Source: Desulfobacterales bacterium
Lineage (GTDB): Bacteria > Desulfobacterota > DSM-4660 > Desulfatiglandales > JALVZP01
Length of the DNA: 25,766 nt
Reading direction: 5' to 3'
Assembly (NCBI GenBank): GCA_027064285.1
Contig: JAMOPX010000225.1
Span: forward strand, 1-25,766
The number at the start of each line of letters is the position of its first letter. The stretch's first letter is position 1. The notes beneath the pieces are model-generated. The model did no database searches. It was not told where the DNA came from and saw only the letters and a program-made list of their open reading frames with translations. Positions 1-8,405 of this stretch are shown here, one piece after another. The position numbers were made by a program, and so were the translations under genes.

Positions 1-1628
1 AAAGCATTACCATTTCTGCAGATGGACAGTTAGGTGTAACCGGTAAAGCTGCAACAATCACTGCAGGGGATGCCACATCAGTAATAATATCAAAGGTAGC
101 CCATGATTCAGCATTGCAAATAAATGCGCCTAAGGTTGTTACACTTAATGCTACTGCAAATGCTGATTTGGACCTTAGGGGAGATGATGCTAATGCCAAT
201 CTTATGGGAGGAGATGATGTTAAGCCCGATCTTTCTGGATTGCAAGAACTTACAGCATCAATAGAAGGAGATGGAAATGTAATATCACTTCCTGATTTGG
301 CAAAAATCCATTCTGTCACCGTTAGCGGTTCAGGTTCAGTAGATTTGGGAAATCTTGGTTCAAATACACTTGCAGATTACGGTATAGAAATAACTGCATC
401 AGGTCTTGCAGGAGATGATGCAACAGGTGGTGTTTCTCTTAATATTGGAAATATTAATACCAAAGGCACAGATATTACAATAGATGCATCTGAGGTGCTC
501 GGAAAAGTAAATATTGGAGCAATAAATGCTCTTAATGGAGCAACTACAGCGGGTAATGTAACAATTGACGTTAATGGAACAGGAGGAGATGTTGGTCTTG
601 GTGCCATAACTGGTAAAGATGTAACTATTGATGCAGCAGGGGCATTGGGAAAGATTACTTATGGAGGAGACATAAAGGTAGGAAATTCTCTTGATCTTGC
701 AGGAGTAGATTTGCAGAGTAACACACTTGACGGTATAAAAGGTGGAATAATTAAACCTACAGGAAGTAGTTTTACTGCTAATATCAGTGGTGGAATCAAA
801 GATGATAGCTTTAAGATAGTAACTGAAGATGCAAATAATACAACAAATATAACTGTTAAAGGAGACTTGCAGATAGGAACAGATACTTTGATAGTAGATG
901 CTAGTGCTGAGATTACTGAGGCAGTAAGCATAGATATGAGTGGATTAAGTGATGTGGATACAACTAAAGTTTTAGGTGGTACACAAGATGATACAATCAC
1001 CACTGGTGATGGAAATGACACCATCTATGGTGGTAAAGGGGCTGATACAATCACCACTGGTGATGGAAAAGATAAAGTGATACTTAATTCTCCATTTAAT
1101 GCAGCAGATAGTATTAAAGACTTTAGCACAGGAGATGATGGTCTTTATATTGATTTGAAAAATGATGCTGATGATAACGTGCCAGCTTCTAAGTTTGGAA
1201 CAGTTAACACTGTTGATACCAAGTTTACTTCTGGTGGTAGCCTGAAAGTAATCGGTACTATTACCGGTAATGTTGGAATTGTAAATAAAAATATAAATGC
1301 TAACTCTAAGACTGCAGCTGCTCTTAATTCACATCTCTGGTTAAAAGGTAAATCTTTGACTATAGATGCTGAGCAGGATCAAATTATTCTAAAGACAGCA
1401 AGTGGAACAAAGACTATTAAGTCTTTTATCCGTCATACCACAGGTGTTACTGCAGCATTGTTCTTCTATGATACAGATGACCATATGTTAAAGATGTATG
1501 GGCTAAAATTGGCAGATAATAATGATGCAGATAATGCTTTTAATACAGTTTCTCAACTTACTGTTAAAACTATAGCCAAGTTTACTGATGGCAAAGAGCC
1601 TGTAGCTGGTGACATTCACATTTTCTAA
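1..1628 (+). CDS. RTX-type secreted beta-rich protein, possibly S-layer (5' partial)
   Basis: The frame is open from the window edge (first full codon at base 3), so the N-terminus is missing; 541 residues are visible. The body is Gly/Asp/Thr/Asn-rich with alternating hydrophobic residues (for example GNVTIDVNG, GKDVTIDAAG), as in stacked beta-helical surface proteins. Bases 975-1082 encode four RTX nonapeptides of the GGxGxDxhx type (GGTQDDTIT, TGDGNDTIY, GGKGADTIT, TGDGKDKVI), which in known families bind calcium after export. About 180 residues follow, ending in the hydrophobic tail DIHIF. An uncleaved C-terminal signal of this kind is typical of type I secretion substrates. No cysteine is visible. 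An S-layer role is inference from composition; an adhesin is possible. No ABC/HlyD/TolC exporter genes are in the window. The two glycosyltransferase genes converging from the other side could modify surface material, but that link is speculative. Confidence 0.75.
   Translation, partial: SITISADGQLGVTGKAATITAGDATSVIISKVAHDSALQINAPKVVTLNATANADLDLRGDDANANLMGGDDVKPDLSGLQELTASIEGDGNVISLPDLAKIHSVTVSGSGSVDLGNLGSNTLADYGIEITASGLAGDDATGGVSLNIGNINTKGTDITIDASEVLGKVNIGAINALNGATTAGNVTIDVNGTGGDVGLGAITGKDVTIDAAGALGKITYGGDIKVGNSLDLAGVDLQSNTLDGIKGGIIKPTGSSFTANISGGIKDDSFKIVTEDANNTTNITVKGDLQIGTDTLIVDASAEITEAVSIDMSGLSDVDTTKVLGGTQDDTITTGDGNDTIYGGKGADTITTGDGKDKVILNSPFNAADSIKDFSTGDDGLYIDLKNDADDNVPASKFGTVNTVDTKFTSGGSLKVIGTITGNVGIVNKNINANSKTAAALNSHLWLKGKSLTIDAEQDQIILKTASGTKTIKSFIRHTTGVTAALFFYDTDDHMLKMYGLKLADNNDADNAFNTVSQLTVKTIAKFTDGKEPVAGDIHIF
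989..1069 (+). repeat. 27-bp exact direct repeat within RTX repeats
   Basis: Bases 989-1015 and 1043-1069 are identical over 27 bp, with a period of 54 bp (18 codons, two nonapeptides). The identity includes silent positions, so this looks like a recent duplication of a two-nonapeptide unit. Confidence 0.85.
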
Positions 1629-1641
1629 TAATGCAGTCTAA

Positions 1642-1672
1642 AAAACGGGGTGGCGATTAGCTGCCCCGTTTT
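1642..1672. terminator. Strong bidirectional intrinsic terminator
   Basis: AAAACGGGGTGGC (1642-1654) pairs with GCTGCCCCGTTTT (1660-1672) around the loop GATTA. The 13-bp stem has two G-T wobbles. It is T-rich on the 3' side and A-rich on the 5' side, so it can end transcription from both sides. It sits 13 bases after the RTX stop codon and about 50 bases before the convergent glycosyltransferase stop. Confidence 0.9.
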
Positions 1673-1723
1673 AATTTATAGAAAAACCAAGGGCTAAAAC
1701 TCCACTGACCTGTCAAACTCCCT

Positions 1724-2689
1724 TTAAATGTTTTTAATATCTGTGCTTTCAATACCTATATTTATGCATTTTTCTACATAGTAAAATGAAAGATTTCTCC
1801 CTTTTAAATAAATCATTAACTCCGATATAAGACCAACAAATATAAATTGAAGTGCGGCTATCATTAAGAATATAGCTATAATAAAAAGAAAAGGATAATC
1901 TTTTATAGGTAAATGAAACATTAATTTCCTTAAATATAAACCTATTACAATAGATAGTCCTATAATAAAATGAATAAGCCCAAATATTCCAAATAAATGA
2001 AGTGGTTTTTTTAAATAAAAATACAAAAAAGATATAGTAAGTATATCAAAAAAACCATCAAATACTTTTTTAAAACCATATTTAGATTTTCCTTTCAGCC
2101 GAGGATAATTTTTTACTTTAATCTCTGTTACATGAAACCCTTTGGAATTAGCAATAACAGGCATGAAACGAAATAGCTGCCCATATATTTCTTCGGGTTG
2201 AATAACATCTCGATAAAATACCTTAAAAGAACAATTAAAATCATGCAAAGGAATACGTGTGATTTTTCGCAGTATAAAGTTAAATATCCTTGAGATAATA
2301 TTTTTAGATTTCCATCCTGAGACATATTCATATCCTTCTAATAGCTTTTCTATAAGATTTTTTATTTCTGAAGGATCATCTTGCAAGTCTGCATCCATAG
2401 TTACTATAATTGGAAATCTCGCATTTTTAATCCCTATAGAGTATGCGGCACCTTTTCCAAAGTTTTTTCTAAAGCGTATCACTTTTACTTTTTTATCTTT
2501 TTTGGCTATTTGTGCCAGCACACTAAATGTATTGTCTTCACTGCCATCATCAATAAATATTAGTTCCCACATAAAAGAACTATTTTTTAAAGCATCCTTT
2601 ATTTTTTCGTAGAGGATAGGAATATTTTCCTCTTCATTAAAAGCAGGAATTATTATTGATATTCCGTCAATTCTTTCTGTGTATTGCAT
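1724..2689 (-). CDS. GT2 polyprenyl-phosphate glycosyltransferase, membrane-anchored
   Basis: This 321-residue GT-A glycosyltransferase resembles dolichyl/undecaprenyl-phosphate sugar transferases (DPM1, ArnC, GtrB types). The N-terminus has the family motifs IIIPAFNEEENI (about 12-23), the nucleotide-binding DDGS (47-50) and MDADLQDDP (98-106). The last ~100 residues contain two long hydrophobic segments, one near HLFGIFGLIHFIIGLSIVIG and one near PFLFIIAIFLMIAALQFIFV, as in the GtrB/ArnC subgroup that anchors at the cytoplasmic membrane. Such enzymes charge a lipid carrier with a sugar that a GT-C enzyme then transfers outside. Only 5 bases separate it from the upstream ArnT-like gene, so the two are very likely co-transcribed as donor-maker and donor-user. 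The sugar and acceptor cannot be read from sequence. Confidence 0.88.
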   Translation of the reverse strand: MQYTERIDGISIIIPAFNEEENIPILYEKIKDALKNSSFMWELIFIDDGSEDNTFSVLAQIAKKDKKVKVIRFRKNFGKGAAYSIGIKNARFPIIVTMDADLQDDPSEIKNLIEKLLEGYEYVSGWKSKNIISRIFNFILRKITRIPLHDFNCSFKVFYRDVIQPEEIYGQLFRFMPVIANSKGFHVTEIKVKNYPRLKGKSKYGFKKVFDGFFDILTISFLYFYLKKPLHLFGIFGLIHFIIGLSIVIGLYLRKLMFHLPIKDYPFLFIIAIFLMIAALQFIFVGLISELMIYLKGRNLSFYYVEKCINIGIESTDIKNI

Positions 2690-2694
2690 TTTAA

Positions 2695-4473
2695 CTAATT
2701 AATCTCAAAGATTGCTTTATTACCATTTTTTGCAATAATATTATATTTTATTCCCATTCGATTAAATCGTTCTTTTGTTCTTTTTATATGACCTATATAA
2801 TATATTTTTATCCCTTTTTTTACTAATTTAAAAAAATCATCTTCATCAAAACACATTTTCATTCTATCCTTTTGTATAAAATGCAATTTAGAATTTTTGT
2901 TATTTCTAAGAAAATAAGCTGGTTTTTTTGTATAAAAATTTAAAATAGCAATATGAGCAAACTCTGGAAGCTCTTCAGAAAATAACAAGCTGTTGGTTTT
3001 ATTAGATGAATATTTATTGTATGCATCAGCAGCAAATTTTATAGAATCATTATTATAGGCTGCTACATACATTTCTTTTGTAAAGAAAAAGAATATTATC
3101 ATATAGCAAAATAACAATAAAAAGAAACCTTTTATTTTATTTTTAAATATCAAAAAGAACATTAAGCTATTAAATAAAAAAGAGGTTAGAAGAAACTGTT
3201 TTGCGAGCTTAATGGATGGAATATCTAACATACTTATCAAGTTTGATTTGCTTTTTAGAGTAAGTATAAAATAAGCAATAATAGCTATTATTGCTAAATA
3301 TAGCCACAAATATTTCCACCATCTTATTATTCTTGTTTCTCGTTTTGTGGTAATCATTTTTTCAATGCCTACAGATAGTATTATAAAAAGAGGAGGATAA
3401 ATATGCAGGCTATAAAAATCAACTTTACATCTTGCTATGCTAAATAACAAAAGAGGGATTAAAGACCAAATGATTAAGAAAATAATCTTTTTCTTATATT
3501 GATGGTTTTTCCAAAATTTTACAATAACATCCCATATAAAAGGAGTAAATATAATCCATGGAAAAAATTCTCCTATAACATAGGCTAAAAAAATAGAAGT
3601 AGGGAAAAGCGAATCTTTAGAATCAAGTGTACCTAACAATCTACCAATATGTTCGTTAATAACGAAACACTTTAAAAAATCAGGATGTCGTAAAGTCATT
3701 ACTGCTGACCACGGGATAGTAAAAATTAGCAGGATAAAAATTCCAATAAAATCGAAAACATATTTTGCCTTTTGTAGTTCTCTAAAGGATATTAGATAAA
3801 CAAATACAATAACCAGAGGAAGTATAAGTCCTAATATTCCTTTTGCTAAGAAAGAAAGCCCTACACAGGTATAAAAAAGTCTTAAATATAGTTTTTTTTT
3901 ATAATAAGAATTATCATAAAGCCAAAAGAATAATAATGCTGCTATATTACATGAGATCACGCTAAACTCTATTCCAGCATCTAAGCAATAAGCATACACT
4001 TCTGCAGTAAGCAGGAATATAGCGTTTGTAATAGGACCTGCAAAAGAATCAAACATATTAGCTGCTAATATGCCCGTTAATAAAGATGCAATAAATGCCC
4101 AGCTTATATTAGTGATCCTGGCGACCCATGGATGTATTCCAAATATTTTATATGCAAAAGCTGTGATCCAGAAGGTAAGAGGAGGTTTGGTGTAATAGTT
4201 TACATAGTTAAGATGAGGTGTTATCCAATCTCCTGTGACCAGCATTTCTCTGGGAATTTCAGCATACTTTGATTCTGCATTTCTTAAGGGCCTGTTTATG
4301 CTCCCAATATAAATATATACAAGAAAGAAAATAACAAAAATTAATATCCACCACAGATAGTTAACCTTATTTATTGAATAATTACCAAGCATTCCTATAA
4401 AAATACTTCTTTTTTCGCTAAAAGTGAAATTATCCCATAATTGTTGATGAAGATCAAATCCAGAATTTCTCAT
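2695..4473 (-). CDS. ArnT/PMT-family membrane glycosyltransferase
   Basis: This 592-residue, strongly hydrophobic GT-C protein has about a dozen membrane segments. Just after the first segment (about 38-56) comes RPLRNAESKYAEIPREM, the acidic first-loop signature of ArnT/PMT enzymes, where the Glu/Asp is catalytic. It is followed by GDWITPHLN and KPPLTFW, also typical. The length fits ArnT (about 550). It would transfer a sugar from a polyprenyl-phosphate carrier to lipid A, a protein or another envelope acceptor. It lies directly upstream of the GT2 gene, which could make its lipid-linked donor. The start is uncertain: ATG at 4473 has no clear Shine-Dalgarno, and Met28 (4392) is an alternative that would still precede the first membrane segment. 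The first start codon lies inside the left arm of a 14-bp inverted repeat. Confidence 0.85.
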   Translation of the reverse strand: MRNSGFDLHQQLWDNFTFSEKRSIFIGMLGNYSINKVNYLWWILIFVIFFLVYIYIGSINRPLRNAESKYAEIPREMLVTGDWITPHLNYVNYYTKPPLTFWITAFAYKIFGIHPWVARITNISWAFIASLLTGILAANMFDSFAGPITNAIFLLTAEVYAYCLDAGIEFSVISCNIAALLFFWLYDNSYYKKKLYLRLFYTCVGLSFLAKGILGLILPLVIVFVYLISFRELQKAKYVFDFIGIFILLIFTIPWSAVMTLRHPDFLKCFVINEHIGRLLGTLDSKDSLFPTSIFLAYVIGEFFPWIIFTPFIWDVIVKFWKNHQYKKKIIFLIIWSLIPLLLFSIARCKVDFYSLHIYPPLFIILSVGIEKMITTKRETRIIRWWKYLWLYLAIIAIIAYFILTLKSKSNLISMLDIPSIKLAKQFLLTSFLFNSLMFFLIFKNKIKGFFLLLFCYMIIFFFFTKEMYVAAYNNDSIKFAADAYNKYSSNKTNSLLFSEELPEFAHIAILNFYTKKPAYFLRNNKNSKLHFIQKDRMKMCFDEDDFFKLVKKGIKIYYIGHIKRTKERFNRMGIKYNIIAKNGNKAIFEIN

Positions 4474-4576
4474 CTGTAATCAAAAAATATCATTTTTATA
4501 TATGATTTAAGGTCCAAAATTTCTGCTGTGAAGCTGTTTTCACTTAATAGAGGGCTTAGTTGTGATTACAGATGAG
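4469..4576. repeat. 14-bp perfect inverted repeat in divergent promoter region
   Basis: CTCATCTGTAATCA (4469-4482) and TGATTACAGATGAG (4563-4576) are perfect reverse complements 80 bases apart. The left arm contains the start codon of the ArnT-like gene. The arms share TGTAAT/ATTACA with the palindrome at 4594-4605, so they may be regulator sites rather than a folding element. Confidence 0.75.
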
Positions 4577-4588
4577 GCGTATTTCCTC

Positions 4589-4617
4589 TTGACATGTAAT
4601 TACATTATAGCTATGAT
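4589..4617 (+). promoter_or_regulatory. Sigma70-type promoter of the Bam-like operon
   Basis: TTGACA (4589-4594), a 17-base spacer and TATGAT (4612-4617) make a near-consensus housekeeping promoter. Transcription would start near 4624, giving a leader of about 37 bases before ATG 4661, with a purine-rich ribosome site (AAAAGGGGAAG, 4647-4657). Confidence 0.85.
4594..4605. promoter_or_regulatory. Perfect palindrome ATGTAATTACAT between -35 and -10 (candidate operator)
   Basis: A 12-bp perfect dyad fills most of the promoter spacer, where a dimeric repressor would block RNA polymerase. The same half-site, TGTAAT, recurs in both arms of the 14-bp inverted repeat upstream. No regulator gene lies next to it in the window. 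Confidence 0.55.
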
Positions 4618-4660
4618 GTGACTGCTTTTTTAAAGAAGACTTTGTTAAAAGGGGAAGACG

Positions 4661-6634
4661 ATGAGATACGCAGAAACAGGTTTTAATTTAGAGGTAGATC
4701 TAAGCAGAGGTAATATAGAAAAGGTTGAGACTGACCCCAAGGATACTGAGCTCTATCTTGGGGGACTGGGAACTAATGCAAAGATTTTATGGGAAAGGGT
4801 TCCGGCTGATATAGATCCTCTTGATCCAAACAATATAATAATATTTTCGTCTGGTCTCTTAGATGGAACTTTGACAGTGGGAGCAAATAGAACCATTATT
4901 ACCAGTTATTCTCCTCAAACCAGACTTATGGGCTTTTCTATGATGGGTGGATTCTGGGGGCCAGAGCTGAAATATGCAGGTTTTGATAAAGTGGTGGTAA
5001 GTGGAAGAGCAGATAATTTGGTTTATATCTTTATTAACAACGACAATGTAGAGATAAGGGATGCAAGCCATCTAAAAGGAAAAGGTGCTCTTGAAACTGC
5101 AATGCTTATAAGAGAAGAGCTTAATGATCCTAAAATACAAGTTATGGCAATAGGCCTGGCTGGAGAAAATCAGGTCTATTTTTCTTCTATAGAACATGGC
5201 AGAAACAGTGCCAGCAGATTAGGTTTAGGCGCTGTTATGGGTTCAAAGAATTTGAAGGCAATAGCTGTTCGTGGTACAAAGGATCTTCCTGTAGCAAAAG
5301 GAGAAGAGCTTTGGGAGCTGATGCAAGATATCTGGAAATATATAGAATGGCGTATGCAAAACCCTATAAAGGGTGTTCCTGCTATACTCCAGTATATAGG
5401 CTCTCCTCAAGAGATGAGGATATATGATGAAAGCTGGCATACCACAGCATTTGCATGGGGTCACGCAAGGGTAAGAAGAAAGGATTTTTGGAATGAAGAG
5501 AGAGAGAAGGAATGGGCAGAAACACAGAGAGATGTCATAGAACGCTTAATAAGCTGTTATAACTGTCCTGTAAGATGTGGTGCTATTATAAGGCATCCTG
5601 GACTTAAGACCCACAGATATATGATGAAATGCTATTCAAAGCTCACTTATGTAATGGCAAGTATGAGTGATAGCTTGGAGTTTGGTTTTAAGATAGCAGG
5701 TCTTGCTCAGGAATACGGATTAGATGGTTTTACTACACCACAGGTAATGGCATTTGCAGTAGAGCTTTATGAAAATGGTATATTAACAGATGAAGATCTG
5801 CCGAATTTTCCAAAGAGTAATGAAGAAAGATTCTTCTATCTCTTAGATAAGATAGTAAAAAGAGAAGGAATTGGAGATGCCTTAGCAAAAGGGGTATATT
5901 GGGCAGCCCGCGAGATAGGCAGAGGAGCAGAAAAGTTTGATCACAATACTACTAAAAAACATGAACAGATGACCATAAAACTTGGTATGTTGAATCCAAT
6001 TTATTTCCTTATGTATGCTACCGGAGAAAAAGGAAATATCACCCAGATAGAAGGTCAAATCCCTCAAGCTCCTCTACCAGAAAACTATAAAGAAGAATTT
6101 GTTAAAGACTGGCCCCATGTTCCTACAGGCAAGGAAGAGAAATTCAAACAATTTATATTAGACTGGGGTAGAGGAGATAACAAATTTCCATTTTATCCAC
6201 CTCCTCCACTTCTGTATGAACTTGTGGAATGGCAGGAAATAATGCACTATATTGATGATGCGACAGGGATATGTGCGGGATTGTCCTCTTTCCCAATAAA
6301 ACCTCCGTATCATATACATAACCTGCCGAAGATAATATCTGCTGCCACAGGCTTAGATATAGACGAAGATACCCTGTGGGAGATTGCTACTAGAAATAGA
6401 ACCTTAGTTAGAGCTGTAAATATAAGAAGAGGATTGAAAAAAGAAGATGAAAAACCACCAGAAGATCACTGGAAAAAGAGATTTCCTGAGTATGAACAGC
6501 AGATCTTAGAAGGTTACTATGAATACAGAGGTTGGAATAAGGATGGTATTCCAACAAAAGAGACATTGGAAAAATTGAAGTTAGACTATGTTGCTAAGGA
6601 CTTTATAGAAAAAGGAATCTTAAAAGAAGAATAA
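4661..6634 (+). CDS. bamB: BamB-like tungsten enzyme (AOR family, class II benzoyl-CoA reductase type)
   Basis: This 657-residue protein of the aldehyde:ferredoxin oxidoreductase superfamily resembles BamB, the catalytic subunit of class II benzoyl-CoA reductase, far more than classical AOR. Shared features include the N-terminus MRYAETGFNLEVDL, YLGGLGTNAKILWERVP, GFSMMGGFWGPELKYAG, a HYIDDATG..AGLSSFP segment and KPPYHIHN. The [4Fe-4S] ligands appear as C299, C302 and C306 (CYNCPVRC) with C538 near the C-terminus. C324 in YMMKCYSKL aligns with the tungsten-ligating Cys of BamB. Of the BamB active-site residues E251, H255, E257 and H260, this protein has E251, E257 and H260 but tyrosine at 255. 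The cofactor is presumably tungsten-bis-metallopterin. It is first in a five-gene operon encoding its electron-transfer partners. The substrate is unproven: benzoyl-CoA is the best-known option, but no other aromatic-pathway gene is nearby. Confidence 0.85.
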   Translation: MRYAETGFNLEVDLSRGNIEKVETDPKDTELYLGGLGTNAKILWERVPADIDPLDPNNIIIFSSGLLDGTLTVGANRTIITSYSPQTRLMGFSMMGGFWGPELKYAGFDKVVVSGRADNLVYIFINNDNVEIRDASHLKGKGALETAMLIREELNDPKIQVMAIGLAGENQVYFSSIEHGRNSASRLGLGAVMGSKNLKAIAVRGTKDLPVAKGEELWELMQDIWKYIEWRMQNPIKGVPAILQYIGSPQEMRIYDESWHTTAFAWGHARVRRKDFWNEEREKEWAETQRDVIERLISCYNCPVRCGAIIRHPGLKTHRYMMKCYSKLTYVMASMSDSLEFGFKIAGLAQEYGLDGFTTPQVMAFAVELYENGILTDEDLPNFPKSNEERFFYLLDKIVKREGIGDALAKGVYWAAREIGRGAEKFDHNTTKKHEQMTIKLGMLNPIYFLMYATGEKGNITQIEGQIPQAPLPENYKEEFVKDWPHVPTGKEEKFKQFILDWGRGDNKFPFYPPPPLLYELVEWQEIMHYIDDATGICAGLSSFPIKPPYHIHNLPKIISAATGLDIDEDTLWEIATRNRTLVRAVNIRRGLKKEDEKPPEDHWKKRFPEYEQQILEGYYEYRGWNKDGIPTKETLEKLKLDYVAKDFIEKGILKEE

Positions 6635-6650
6635 AAAAGAGGTGGGAGCC

Positions 6651-7202
6651 GTGGAAAAGAAGAAAAAGATAGTTAAACAGATTATAATCAATCCGGATGA
6701 GTGTAATGGATGCCGTGCATGTGAGGCTATCTGTTCTGCATTTCATGCAACTCAGAAATATAGCATTGCTAATCCTGCAAGATCAAGGATCTATGTATGG
6801 TGGGATCCTTTAAGAAATCTTTATGTGCCTGTGTATGGTGGCCCATATGCAGCGGCAGAATGTATGGGAAGAGACAAGTACATCATTGGGGATAAAGAAT
6901 ATGATGAATGTCTTTTCTGTAGAGCAGTTAACTGTCCTTCAAGAAACATATTTAAAGAGCCGGATTCTGGTCTTCCATTGAAGTGTGACATGTGTGAAAA
7001 TGAGCCTCCCTTAGAAGAACCTCTATGTGTACAAGTTTGCCAAGTGGATGCCCTGAAGTATGAAGAAAGAGAAGAAGAAGTAGAAGAAGAAACCAGAGAA
7101 GAAGAGCTGGAAATAGGACTTAAAGCTCTAATAGATAGATATGGAGTAGATAATGTTATAGATACTATGGTCAGGCTTTCAAAGAAAGAGCAAACCTCTT
7201 AA
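6651..7202 (+). CDS. bamC: BamC-like polyferredoxin electron-transfer subunit
   Basis: The product is 183 residues, a multi-[4Fe-4S] protein of the HycB/DmsB type. Cysteine groups appear as CNGCRACEAIC, CLFCRAVNC and CDMCENEPP...CVQVC. The N-terminal block IVKQIIINPDECNGC, ECMGR, the Glu/Tyr-rich EYDECLFCRA stretch and EPDSGLPLKCDMC match BamC, which binds BamB and passes electrons to its cluster. I chose GTG 6651 over GTG 6642 because GAGGTG (6639-6644) is well placed for it. After the clusters comes a very acidic linker (EEREEEVEEETREEELE) and a short helical tail. The gene starts 16 bases after bamB stops, so translation is probably coupled. Confidence 0.85.
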   Translation: MEKKKKIVKQIIINPDECNGCRACEAICSAFHATQKYSIANPARSRIYVWWDPLRNLYVPVYGGPYAAAECMGRDKYIIGDKEYDECLFCRAVNCPSRNIFKEPDSGLPLKCDMCENEPPLEEPLCVQVCQVDALKYEEREEEVEEETREEELEIGLKALIDRYGVDNVIDTMVRLSKKEQTS

Positions 7203-7220
7203 AAAGGAGCGCAAAAGATC

Positions 7221-8381
7221 ATGGAAAATGTAGCTGAATATAAAGAAATAGTAGAGGTAATAAAATTAAGTGGTGGTGATGTATTTAAGTATTGTTATCA
7301 GTGTGGTACATGTGACACCTTATGTCCATGGAATAGAGTAATAGAGTTTAGCATGAGAAGGATAGTGAGACAGGCCTGTTTTGGAATGACAGAGATAGAA
7401 ACAGAAGATATATGGAGGTGTACTACCTGCGGAAGGTGTCATTATAGATGCCCAAGAGGTGTTAAATTGATAGATCTTACTGTTTCGCTCAGGAAGATTG
7501 GTTCAGAGTACGGGGTGTTTCCTGAGCATGTAAAGCCTGTAAAAAGCGCAAATGCAAGTCTTGTAGCAGAAGGAAATCCTTTAAGTGAAGAAAGGAAAAA
7601 GAGGGCAGAGTGGACAAAAGGACTTGGTGTCCCAGAATTTGATGAAGAAAAAGAGCTTTTGTATTTTCCAGGATGTTATCTATGCTATGATCCAAGAATG
7701 AAAAAAGTAGCAAAAGCGACTGCAGAACTTTTAAATATGTCAGGAGTGGAATATGGAATCTTAGGAGAAAAAGAGAACTGCTGTGGAGAAAGCATCAGAA
7801 AAACAGGAGATGAAGAGCTGTTTAAACAACTGGCAAAAGAGAATATAAAGGCATTCATAGATAGTGGCGTAAAAAGGGTGCTTGTATCTTCTCCTCACTG
7901 TTATCACACATTCAAAAATGAGTATTCAGAATATTTTATGGTAAATTTTGATATCATTCATATGAGCCAGTTTTTGTTTGAGCTGATAGAAAAAGGGCAA
8001 ATAAAGATTACAAAAGAATATAACAAAAAAGTTACATATCATGATCCATGCTATCTTGGAAGACATAATGGTATATATGATGAACCAAGAGAGATATTGA
8101 AAAAAGTTCCGGGACTCGAGCTTGTGGAAATGCCTGATAACAGAGAAGATAGTCTGTGTTGTGGTGGTGGAGGAGGAAGAGTCTGGATGGAGACAGTAAA
8201 AGGAGAAAGATTTTCTGATCTCAGGATACAGCAGGCACTTGATGTAGGTGCAGAGGTAATAGTAACATGTTGCCCATATTGTATAACTATGCTTGAAGAC
8301 AGCAAAAAAACCATAGAAGATCCAAGAGCAGAGTCCTTAGAAATAAAGGATATAACCGAGCTACTTAGAGAAGTAGTCTAA
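7221..8381 (+). CDS. bamD: BamD-like / HdrD-type iron-sulfur protein with two CCG domains
   Basis: The product is 386 residues. Two N-terminal [4Fe-4S] motifs are at C25/C28/C31/C35 (CYQCGTCDTLC) and C67/C70/C73/C77 (CTTCGRCHYRC), as in HdrC. Two CCG domains follow, as in HdrB/HdrD. The second is complete: C277, C313-C314, C351 and C354. The first has C152, C187-C188 and C227 but lacks the last Cys of the CX2C end, as is common in the N-terminal CCG copy. In heterodisulfide reductase these domains hold noncubane clusters. In the Bam complex this subunit would connect HdrA-type and catalytic modules, and its true oxidant or reductant is not known. It has a good ribosome site (AAGGAG, 7204-7209) and starts 18 bases after bamC. 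Confidence 0.85.
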   Translation: MENVAEYKEIVEVIKLSGGDVFKYCYQCGTCDTLCPWNRVIEFSMRRIVRQACFGMTEIETEDIWRCTTCGRCHYRCPRGVKLIDLTVSLRKIGSEYGVFPEHVKPVKSANASLVAEGNPLSEERKKRAEWTKGLGVPEFDEEKELLYFPGCYLCYDPRMKKVAKATAELLNMSGVEYGILGEKENCCGESIRKTGDEELFKQLAKENIKAFIDSGVKRVLVSSPHCYHTFKNEYSEYFMVNFDIIHMSQFLFELIEKGQIKITKEYNKKVTYHDPCYLGRHNGIYDEPREILKKVPGLELVEMPDNREDSLCCGGGGGRVWMETVKGERFSDLRIQQALDVGAEVIVTCCPYCITMLEDSKKTIEDPRAESLEIKDITELLREVV

Positions 8382-8405
8382 CAAATGTAACGGGGGTGTA
8401 AGGAA

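Noticed and set aside
4528..4543. Small hairpin GTGAA-TTCAC as a terminator or riboswitch
   Set aside because: The stem is only 5 bp, without a U-tract or conserved structure.
6642..6650. GTG 6642 as start of the bamC-like gene
   Set aside because: The ribosome site GAGGTG (6639-6644) would overlap it; GTG 6651 has correct spacing.
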